A stretch of DNA of 64,000 nt from Tigriopus japonicus (taxonomy: Eukaryota > Arthropoda > Copepoda > Harpacticoida > Harpacticidae): NCBI GenBank assembly GCA_010645155.1, contig JAAGOF010000185.1, forward strand, positions 415,274 to 479,273, in the 5' to 3' direction. The notes below the pieces were generated by a model that saw nothing but the letters and a program-made list of their open reading frames with translations, made no database searches and had not been told where the DNA came from. The position numbers and the translations under genes are program-made. Positions 24,259 through 34,850 of the stretch are shown here, one piece after another (position 1 is the first letter of the stretch; each line of letters opens with the position of its first letter).

Positions 24259-25349
24259 TGACTCCAAAACTCGATATCTCTTCCGATTAATTTCGTACCT
24301 TGGCGTCATGTCTCAAACGTCTGCTGACCAAGAAAAATGTCAGAGAGGCAGAGTGGTCTCACCAAATCTCAAGGGTAGAGGCCAGATTTTAATGAAAATA
24401 CAACTTGACCTTAAAATTAATACCATGCAGTTTCAAAAAAAAAAAAAAAAATTTGAAAATGCCAAAAAAATAGAATTACATTTTTTGAGATGTAAAGAAA
24501 TGATATTTCAAACTTTTGAATAGAAACATGAAATTCCATTCCAACTCTATGTTTGATTAAGAAAATAAATATGATTTATCTGATCTCTTATCTGAAAATG
24601 TTTATTTTAATTACAGAATTGGTATCTGTTTAATTCTTAAAGAGCATTTTATTTGGTTTTAGGCTAGAATGAGTTTTACTTGGGATCAAGAGGCTATATT
24701 ATGTGTTATTTGGTGATTTGATTATAATCACGCAACCTTAAATTTATTTGGATATAAGTTAATTAGCAATGTACATTCCGAGGGTGTTTTTAACTTTTTT
24801 TGGGGGGTGGATTTTGCAATTGTAATCGTACATTTTATTTGAATAGCATCCGTATCCTCTCACTGACAGGTAATCAAATTTGTTTGTAGTTTTACTTTTT
24901 TCACTCTTTATTATGTTTCCATGTATTCTACTTTAGATCCCTGTAACATGCTGTGAAAAAATACAAGTAAAATCTATCTGTGGCATTGCTGGTAAACGTG
25001 AATCTTGTCTTTTTTGAAATTTCAAGCTATTTCGGTCCTTTGTTGTGACACTATCAAATATGTTTCCTAAATAAAAATGTTACCCTCAAAATCCGACCTC
25101 TACTTAAAACTAAGTTGGCAGGTTGTACAATAGAACATGAAACCAAATCATGGTTTCCTTCTCACTATCCTGCGATTAGTAACAGTAAAACCACTCGTTT
25201 TGCCATGAGGAAGCGAACGTGGGAGCGCGTCGGTCACGATAAGAAGACCCAAGGGTGTGGGTCGCTTTTATGGGAAAAGAACGGTCAGTTTCTTTCGAGA
25301 GTTGCTAGTGAAAAGGCGTGTGCGTGTATTGGATTTTCTAGCATTTGGA
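24259..25349. other. Intergenic, PTR 3' end to mucin-like gene 5' end
   Basis: AT-rich DNA without supported coding sequence. The 5'UTR of the next gene probably begins within the last 200 bp, where G+C rises. Confidence 0.5.
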
Positions 25350-28300
25350 ATGAAAGTGTTTAAAATGGAGAGGCTTCCTTTGGTGGCCTTTTTGCTGATT
25401 CTCCAAGTATCCTTTAGCTCGGAGAGGCCAGTGCTTGGTGAAGTGAAAGGCCCCACTGCTAATGAAGAAACTCCTGACCTTCTGGTTGTTCCTTTTACTG
25501 ATAGAGAAAGCATTGTTGACATATCAGGGAAAGAAGATGTGACTACTGAAGGGAAGGTAATTCAAAGATCTAGATCTGATAAAGGGGCCTCTGACCCTAT
25601 GGCTGATCCCTCTACCAATAAAGAAGGCATCATTGACACGTCAGGAGATGATACTACTGAAGGTGAAGAATTGAATGGACTTGGAAGTGATGACGAAGCA
25701 AGTGTTGAAGAGCAGGAAGTGGAACAAGGTAACAACTCTCTTGTGACTAAAGCTAAACCACGTGAAGGGATTTCTGATCCCAATAACAACAATGCGCTGA
25801 GTGGAACTAAACGTGATCGTGATTCAACAAGTGCTGAAGATGACGGAATTGAAGTTGAAGAACATTTGGCAACTGTAACCCCCAAGGTAATTGTTTATTC
25901 TGACACTCCCCAATTTGAAGTGGATTCCGCCCCTGAAGTGGCCAGTTCTGACAACTTCGAACTAGAATCAACCAATCCCATGTTCTTGAAATCCCAGAAT
26001 GAATCACTGCCCATTTCGATTGTGTTGAACAAGGCCGATGAGGGTGGTTTAACCGTTGTAGAACCGGTCACAACATTTCCGATTGAAGAGAGCATTGTTG
26101 ATGTTAATGTTAATGTTTCCAATACTGAATTAATCACCAACTTAGGAGGCACTTCCACAGATCGAATTGTTGATCTGACTTCTGAAGGTTCTGATCTAGG
26201 TTCCACTGACCTGGAATCGACTTCTGAAGGTATTGGCAATATGATGAGCACGACTTTAGAACATCATGTTACTTCAGGTATTGAACTTGTCACTGTTACT
26301 TCCTTACCAATTGACGAGAGTGATGAAGTGATGCCAACCTTTATTGAAACGACTTTAGAGACAACCATTGAGAATGAGTCCGATATCCCAGAAGCTAAGA
26401 TTTCCAATACGACCATTGAAGTCAGTTCCCCTTCTGTTAGTCTCGAGAGAAATGAAGAGGTTGTCCCTGTCAGTTACTTGAACTCGAATGAGTCCATTTC
26501 TACCACGTTTGCAACCAATCCCCCAATTGAATCGACGACTTTTACACCGTACACTTCCATTCAATCTGATGAAAACTTAAGTGAATTAGCCCCTAATATC
26601 ACGTCCGATCTCATTGGTTCAGTCGTTGAGATGGGACTTGAGGATGTCTCTATTCAGGGAAACTTCTCTGAGGTCCTTATGAACGAAAATTCGACATCAC
26701 AATCGGAGCTTGAAATGTCTTCATCAAAATCTACCGATCCCGATTTGTTTACCGATTCCACCCCATTTGAGCAAGCAACCGAACATCCAGGGGTACCACA
26801 AGAGTTCCAAACAGAAGGACTTGATCAAAGTTCGTCGACTACAATGCCATCTCATAACTCGACTGAAAGACATCCTTTTGAGGGGACTCTGACCCAAGTC
26901 AAGGACCTTTCCCAACTTCCAAATTATAGTACAACATCCCAATCTAATGTGAGACTTGAAGTACCTTTACTAGACTTTACCGACTCTGAATCATTTATTG
27001 ACTCCAACCCATTTGAACATTCAATCGACCATCCGGAGGTGCCAAATGAGTTCCAAACTGAAGAGTTTGATCCAAATTCGTCTAGTACAATATCATCTGA
27101 CAGTTTCATTGAAGATCCTTTTGTGAACTCTTCCACTCATTCAGCAAATTCAAGTCTCTTGGGCGATTCTTCTACATCCAAGTTCAACTTAACAACACCA
27201 AAGAATCCAGAGTTTGACTCCGTAGTCGTTAATCCTTTCATGAATAGCTCTACGAAACCAGGAAATCGAAGCACCAGTTTGCTTCCTGTAAGCCTTGATG
27301 TGGATTCTTCAACTGTTCCATCACTCTATGATAAAGGTTTTGACAATGCTACTACACAAGTAACTTTCGACAAAGCCAGAGATCTTTACCCTCTTCAAAA
27401 TATTGAATTGACATCCCAATCGACCGGGAAGCTTGGAACCTCTTCATCGGAACCTAAAGATCCAGAACTGTTAATCAGATCCACTACATTTGAACAATCA
27501 ACCGAACATTTAGAGGTGGCAATTGATATTTTGTCTGAGCAACCGGAACCGGATCAAGACCCAACGACAACAACTGAAAAACACAATTTGGCCGACGAAA
27601 ATTTTAGTGAGAGCTCCCCTCAATTTTCAACAGTATCGACCGATTCTTTCTCCACCAATGACAAAGTTGTGGTTCCTAAAGATGCTTTGGCGCTTGACAT
27701 ATCCACAAATGTCTCTAAGGTTGCCAACCAGAGTTCTTCTTCGCTTTTGGCGGTGGTCGATGAAGATTCTTCAGCAACTCAAACAACGTTGAATCCCTCT
27801 GGAATCCTTGACGATGAGCTCGTACAGCAACCCTTCATCACAACCGTTTCATCGCTTGTAAGCACCGATGTTGAATCCATCACAATTAATCAAACGACAT
27901 TTGCGCCTGAAATAACCGAAGAAATTTCGACCAAATTATTCAACGAAATAGAAATATCAACCATTAATATTTCGAAGCAGACCCCTACAATCATCAAAAG
28001 CGAATTAACTTCTTCTGAACCGATCCAAGAAGGACTTGATGTCCCGTGGGAGCCAGAGGGTCAGTTATCTTCCGTTGCCAACACAACATTCGAACCTTTG
28101 ACAATGAAAAGTGCCGACATAGATACCGAAGTTTTCACAATCAACTCAAGGAGGACTGAGTCATTCAACCCCTCTTTGGAATTCCCTACAATTTCACCAA
28201 CCACAAGCTCCATACAGAAACCAAACTTTAGTTTAGAACCTTCGGACTCAAGTCTCAACGCTGAATCTTCTGGCATTGAAACCTTCGGGAGACCTCTTAG

Positions 28301-30472
28301 TGTTCACAGCGACCCAACATCAACTTCACCTATCTTGACCCATTCCTCGGAACAAAGCATCAAACTTGAGCCCCAGAAGACCCCAGCCTCCGATGAAGGT
28401 ATCAAGATTTTAACCACAACGGAATCTACAGAAGCGTTTCCGGTTGAGCAGCCCAACGTGCCTCTTGTTCAAATAACCACGGAAATCGAAACAGAAACAC
28501 CTCTTTTCACACCAAACCAAGCCACTGATGGCATCCAAAGCACATCAAGTGAATTGGGCTTGTTTTCAGGTAAGAAAATGATACAATTTCAGCTAGGTTA
28601 CCGAATAGTATTCATAATTCTTGTCATTTTTCTTTAGATCCCGTCTTGACGAGCGATTTGGATTCGCTTGTATCCGACAATGACGAGGACTCCTCCCAAA
28701 CCCAAAAGGACCAAGTTGAGGAGGAAAGTGATTACGACGATGAATTTTTAAGCATTTGGGAAGAGGCGTCCAGCCTTGATTCAATTGACTACGGCTTTGA
28801 TGATCTTGAAGGACTTGAAGATATCATGTCAGATTACGGTTTGAGTAACCCTGCTGGCGATTCAAGCAAGGCACAAAGTGAAGAAGATCTTTGGGCCAAC
28901 TTTGACGCACGATTTGAGAATAAGCTCAACTCCCCAGTGGACACATTTGTGGACGGAGGAATAGAGTCTGGAGCAATTGAGACTGTTGCCACTCTCACCG
29001 ACCGAAGTAAGGACATTGGGAGCTTAGATGGAAGCCAAAGACGGAAGCCACTCGTGGGATCACCCGCACTCAAGCACGAGGATGTTGAAGAGTTTCAATA
29101 CAAGTCCATTTCTCACGAAGACTTTGCTATCGGTCTCGATAACAAGGCTCACATTAGAAAGGGCAAGTACATTTCATTTGATGACGTGCTGGAAGTTCAA
29201 GATGTCCCGGATTTCACGCCTTTGGCACAAAAGGTGTCGAATATCTCCCAAGACGGATATCAATGCAGCAAGTGCACTTTGACGGGTGAAATAGCCTTTC
29301 TCAATGACGACAATAGGTTTGATCTCATCCGAACCCGTGATTTTTTGATCAACGTCGACAGCTATCTTCAGACATTCTTTGAGGACGAGCTCGATTACAC
29401 CGAGAATTATGTGGACCTGGGTAATGCGACCCGGTACGAGCAATCCGTCATCCTCAATTTCAAAATGACTTTCATGCGTCAAGGCAATGAGACTTATATC
29501 AGCAACCGTTTTCACACTTACCTTAGTGAGCAAGGCTTGGACGGCCTCGAGGTTATTCCCAACTCATCGGCCTTAGTTTTTCAAAGGTTTGTCACTGACG
29601 AGCCAGTCGTCCGGACGAGTGTGATCAAAGAAAAGTCCCCGTACCATCGGACCAAGTTGTGGCTTGAGATTGGCATTACCACAACGGTTTGCCTTGCCTT
29701 CTTACTAGTAGTGGCCCATCAGAAACAGTGCATGAACTATCGAAAACGATTGCCTTCCAAAGCTCGGGCCAAGATCGAACAACACAAGAATCAAGTCACC
29801 GAGTTCGAGCTTGCTCTCACCGACCACAACAACATCGAGGCCGAGGAACAAGTACAAAATAGTAATGGAGGACCCAATAGATTGAAGAAAAAGACGAAGT
29901 CAAAAGCCTTTGAAACCCACATGACTTTTGGTTGGGCACCAAGTGGATTCCGGTCAGTGGAATACGTGCGGAAGGAAAAACGCTCAAGGCTTCAGTTAAA
30001 AAAGAGGAGAGCCATCCTTCAACGAACCCTTGATGAAGCTAAAAAACCTTTGGAAACTGTTCCAGAGGTTTCTGAGGAGCAAGAAAGACGCCAAAAACGC
30101 AACGAACTACTCAAGGAAGCACAAGCTTGTGCAATGGTCTTATCCATTCCAGAGGTTCCAGAAGAGAAAGAAAAACGCGGTGAACGCAGCGAACTACTGA
30201 AAGAAGCACAAACTTCTGCAAGGTCCGCAGATATTCCAGAGGTTCCAGTGGAATTAGGGGCAGTTTCCTTGGAAGTGGTGGAAGTCCACGTGTCTGCTGG
30301 TCAAGAACCCGAAAATGGCAAGTCAACAGCTGAATCTAGTGCTAGTCGTCAGCCTGATCAATCTGTGAGGCCAAAAGTGCCAAATTCAACTACTTCTCCC
30401 TCGCCAAGCCAAGCACCAACCAAACCTAAGCGATCTGCAAGAAAGAAAGACCAATCACCACCCTCAGATTAA
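25350..30472 (+). CDS. Large Ser/Thr-rich mucin-like single-pass membrane protein
   Basis: Two exons, 25350-28569 and 28638-30472, joined TTTTCAG|GTAAGA to TTCTTTAG|ATCCCG in phase 1, encode 1684 residues. I chose ATG 25350 because a signal peptide with core LPLVAFLLILQVSFSS follows; ATG 25365 is an alternative. Residues to about 1075 are rich in Ser, Thr, Pro and Glu, with many N-glycosylation sequons and acidic Ser-Gly sites, as in mucins or proteoglycans. Three degenerate repeats sharing DPDLFTDSTPFEQATEHP-like blocks lie near 26730, 26990 and 27460. An acidic stretch (about 1080-1150) and a folded Cys-containing juxtamembrane region (about 1280-1400, possibly SEA-like) precede one TM (about 1415-1436). 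The basic cytoplasmic tail holds two repeats of IPEVPEEKEKRGERSELLKE type. AATAAA lies at 30569-30574. No named family is recognised. Confidence 0.85.
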
Positions 30473-30574
30473 TTGAGTTATTTTGTTATTGTATTTGTAA
30501 ATGTACAGTATGTTGCTCAACATTTGAGAGAGAATCTGTATCGTATGTTTTTGTTTGTGACAAAATGAAATAAA

Positions 30575-31287
30575 GGATTTTGCATTGAATTGAAGGAGGT
30601 TGTCTTATTTTTCTCCGGAATTTTGTAAGAGGCCTTGAAATCTTACTAGGATTTTATTTTTGAAAAAGGTATGAAACTATAATCTTTAAATATAATTTTG
30701 AAAAGTGATGCAAATCATTCCTTTTGAACAATCCCCTTTAACAATGTAGTTGATTTTCTATTCAGAAAGCCTACAGTAGGAGTGTCAAATGACTCAAGAA
30801 AAAGTTTTTAGGACGTATATACTCTAGGGCAAGGAAATCGTAAGACATGGAAGCCTCCGCTCAGGCGTTCAGCTGTGGATTTTTTATAAATCGAATTCCA
30901 TTCAAGTAAACGACTTTGTTTTGATAAGAATGATTAAACAATCATATAAGGATGTCGTTTGCTGAATTTCAGCATGGTACATTACTCCATCCATGAGAAA
31001 CAACATTTCCAAATTTGCTACAGTCGCAATACATGTGCACGGAAACGAGAGAAAAATTGACCCTACCATAGTCCTTTTGGATGATTGTAGGTGCAAATGT
31101 TCGGTCGGAAGAGCGCCCTATGCTCTACGCTTCAAATTACTCTAACTGCCACAAATTTCAGTCGATCAAGTTGAAATTAAGCATGTGAGCTTTGCATTAC
31201 CAATCAAGCACTTGGTTTCATAAGATTTTTCTCTGTTTAACACAGAATCCAAAAAATGGCTTTTGCCGGTGGCCGAGGCATCCAGGT
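30575..31287. other. Intergenic, no supported feature
   Basis: Spacer between the polyadenylation signal of the mucin-like gene and a long inverted-repeat element. No ORF has support. Confidence 0.5.
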
Positions 31288-32867
31288 CACGGGTAGTTGT
31301 TTCCAGATTTTTTTAATTTCAATGGCATTCCACTTTCAGTGGTACCACACCATTGGTTTAAGTCTTCGGAAGAAAAAAATGCAAAATATAAAATCTTCCC
31401 CCATGGAATATGACAGAAATTGTCATTTTAGTTATGACGTGTTTTGAATCTTTTTCCCCTTGATCCTGAATGTAGGGCCTTATATTATTACCTTTCACTG
31501 TAACTGTACTGATGTTTGTAATTAACTGATCCTTGGCCAATTTCTTGACTTGAGTTTAATTTGATGTATGAGTATCACTATCTCAACACAAGAAGGGACA
31601 AGGATATTCAAGGCACAGCATGTTTGTTTAGTTTGTGAAAGTGACTTTTACATCCTGTATCTATTGGTGATTAATTTGGATCAGTTTGGTACATCTGAGA
31701 TGATGTTATTGTGGTAGATTGGTCATTTCCTCGTTGATCATGTGCTTATCATGTGTCATTGTGTGCAATCCTGAATATCATTCTGCAAACCCCTTTTTTC
31801 TTGCAAGAAATCCTCCACATCAAGATTGCAATCACCAAATGAACAATAATGTGTTGGCCTTCCACTTTTTTTAGGCCAAGTATTTCATGCCAACAAAAAT
31901 GTGCATGAGATAAAGTGCACTAATGACCAAGTGAAGAACATATAACAAAGGATTTTGAAGAATCTAAGTTATTGAAGCCTGAACAATGTGATCATTGATC
32001 AGTTCTTTTGCTGATTGTGTGCTTTAAAAGTGACCAAATCACAGGCCTGTGGACAAAATGTCACTTATAAATCAAAGAGAGCACGAGCATCAAACTCATC
32101 TAATGTGCCATGTGTACAAACAATTTCCATGCATAAAAAATCTTCACAGTGCACTCAGTATCCAACACATCAATGAAAATCATCTGAAAGGTTGTCCTAA
32201 AAGTTCTGTAACAAAACTATGTGAATATGAGTCATGTTGTTTAGTTGTGATTTTAAGTTCATTGTTCAACATTTTCCATTCCAAGTCTTGTTTCTTGACC
32301 ACCATGACTTTCCTATCTCCTTTTTTTGCCTTGTATTGTTTGCCATTGTGAATCCATTTCTGATGATAAATAAACTGCCTTACTTTATAGTTGTTTAGTT
32401 TTTGTAATTTTAACTCAGAAAGGTTTTCATTAGAATTATCAAAACAACAACTAAGCAAATTAATGCACTTGAAGCACTATCCACAAGGGAAATTTTGCTC
32501 CTCTTCATCATTGTTATCATAGCAGATTGAAGCCTATATTTCTCAACTTTTCTTGATTGCAATAAACAAAGCCTTCTAAATCAATAAATTGTCTATGATG
32601 TGCAAAATCGAAATTAAGCTTTGCTCCATATCAAGGACACATTGGGGCCCAAAAATGTGTTACAAAGGAGACACCCTTTTCATGATTGGATAAGGAGGAA
32701 AATGGATTCAAACCAGGCCATAACTAAAAAGGCCATTTCTTTCATTTTCCATGGGGGAAGATTTTAATTTATGCATTTCCTTCTTTCCACGGCTTATGCC
32801 AATGGTGTGGTACCACTGAAAATGGAATGCCATTGAAATTAAAAATTTCCTTAAATAACTACCCGTG
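31288..32867. mobile_element. Long-TIR non-autonomous element, about 1.58 kb
   Basis: Inverted repeats of roughly 150 bp bound the element. Both start CACGGGTAGTT and share TTTCAATGGCATTCCA, TTTCAGTGGTACCACACCAT and ATCTTCCCCCATGGAA. AGGT occurs immediately outside both ends and may be a 4-bp target duplication. The 1.28-kb interior is AT-rich and carries only short ORFs, so no transposase is present. Confidence 0.8.
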
Positions 32868-32920
32868 AGGTGTTAAGTGATCCTTGTCTAGGGCAAGGAT
32901 GGCTCAAGCCAGGATTACTT

Positions 32921-33213
32921 TCAAAATACACACTGGGTCCGATTAGTACAATGAAAAATCAACGGAACAATACATTTGTTGCAAAAACCTCACATTTAAG
33001 TACAATGATCGGACCCAGTGTGTATTTTTGAAATTCGTCCTGACGTACAGTGGTTCCTGTCTAGGGGTACGCAAGGACATCTTAATTTCTCAGGACGAAT
33101 TACAGAAATACAGCTTAAGGCCTGTCATTGTACTAAAATGAGAGGTTATTTCAAAGCAGGAAATGTTCCGTTGAATTTTCATTGTAGTAACTAGGCCTTA
33201 AGTGGTATTCTGT
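32921..33213. repeat. Row of three abutting hairpins
   Basis: Hairpin 1 (32921-33031) has arms with TACACACTGGGTCCGAT. Hairpin 2 (33032-33101) has arms AATTCGTCCTGA / TCAGGACGAATT. Hairpin 3 (33101-33213) has arms TACAGAAATAC...CTTAAGGCCT. Hairpins 1 and 3 have unrelated arms but the same ~62-bp centre in opposite orientation (GTACAATGAAAA, TCAACGGAACA, AACCTC). Confidence 0.8.
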
Positions 33214-34850
33214 AAGAGCTTTGGGCCCACGAGAACAGTTCTATGGATGTCTCGCCGGCCCGTTATTTTGGACTTTCCCCATGGCTCCTGGACCCACCAA
33301 AGACCACCCTTGGGCCCACATGTGGGCCGCACCCCACCCGTTGCCTACCTCTTTCTTGGAACATTCAATTCTTAAAACCTGCTTTGACAAACAAAAGCAA
33401 TTTTGGGTGATAAATAAATGGTTACACAATGAAGCCGAAAATAATCGCCAACACTTGTAAGCTATGCATAAAAGATAGAAAAACCTACTTTACAAACTGA
33501 GTCACTTTGCACTAGGATGCATTCCACGTCTTGAACTGGAGAGTCTATGATTTCACTAGCTGATTCTTTGCTTGATAGAAAGTTGTTTTTTTCCTTTGTG
33601 TTCAATTTTCTTTCAAAAGATAACAACTCTAATTGATAAAAAAGCAAATTTACATACATACTATTCTTTTTTAAGAAATGTATTCAGTACAAAATTTGTC
33701 CTAGCTTGTGGATAAGGACACTTGAAAAAGCAACTTTAATAAACTAAGGATGTTTGCTCTCTGGGCTCTAAAACTTCCATTCATCACGCTCATCTGCAAG
33801 TTGCAGGGCATATATGACAATCAGTATGTTGAAATCGGACTTTATGTTGAAATCGGACTTAGAAATTCTGATTCATAGATTACTACAGATCACCCTCTAA
33901 ACTTAGATACGCCAATAGATCTCAGAGTAGTTTGTCGGACAATTTTTTTGTAGGTTGAGAGTTATTCGGACCAAATACTTACGCCGTAAATTTATTTGCG
34001 CGCGCTACACCCCGGCTGCGCATTTTTCAGTGTTTCAAAAATTTACTAAAGCCAATTCCGTTCTTTCAAAAGTCAAAACACGCTAGAAGATGATGTAATG
34101 GCAAACTTATGCTGTAAGAGACATAGAGATGTGTTCATAGTAACAGGAGCTCAACTTTATCCAACCTCACTGAATTGAACGAGAATGTAACCCCTCGAAT
34201 ACAAAACGCAAAATTTGAAATTTAGACTCAAAATATAGTGACACTACCATGGGCCAAATTTTTCAATGTACCCTAGTTACCCTGCTGTGACGCGCCCCAG
34301 AATCTACGTCTCCAAATCCTACTCATATCGTCTTTAGATTTCCATATCCCGTATTGTCAACCCTTCAATCTCCCTTTAACATACCTTTTCAATCAAATTA
34401 TCATCCTTTTTGCCCAATTACCAAGAAAAATACTCCTAAATTCAACTTGATGTCCCTCCTGTAACTCATGGACTCTAGGGAAGGGTTATTTGTTAGTGCG
34501 CAGAAAGCTCCCCTCAGTGACGTTGCCGTTCTCTGTACTTTAGTACTACCGCACTCCTAATCTTACACACAAGAAGCACCCTTCAATCCAACGAACCGGT
34601 CTGATCCTGTCAAGGGGAGGGTGAAGGAAGGAGGAGGAGGGAGGGAGAGAGAGACAGAGAGAGGGGGAGGAACACCGGCCTAGGGAACCACACCATTGGG
34701 CAGTAGAACAACCCTTTCCTGGCTGGGCTCAACTGAGCACTCACTTACTCACAGAGACAGACTGACTGAAATCGTGATTTCGCAGTTAGTTCATAGTGGA
34801 TTCTGCTCTCCCAATATGAGAGATTGAACAGATCCGGATTCTCGGACAAG
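33214..34850. promoter_or_regulatory. Upstream region of Smad4 with purine tract
   Basis: No coding region is supported. A G+C-rich island lies at 33240-33350 with a perfect 16-bp palindrome GGCCCACATGTGGGCC (33313-33328). A head-to-tail 18-bp duplication (TATGTTGAAATCGGACTT) occupies 33825-33860. A GA-rich purine tract covers 34610-34672, about 180-240 bp before the start codon, where a promoter or 5'UTR would lie. No TATA box is obvious. Confidence 0.45.
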
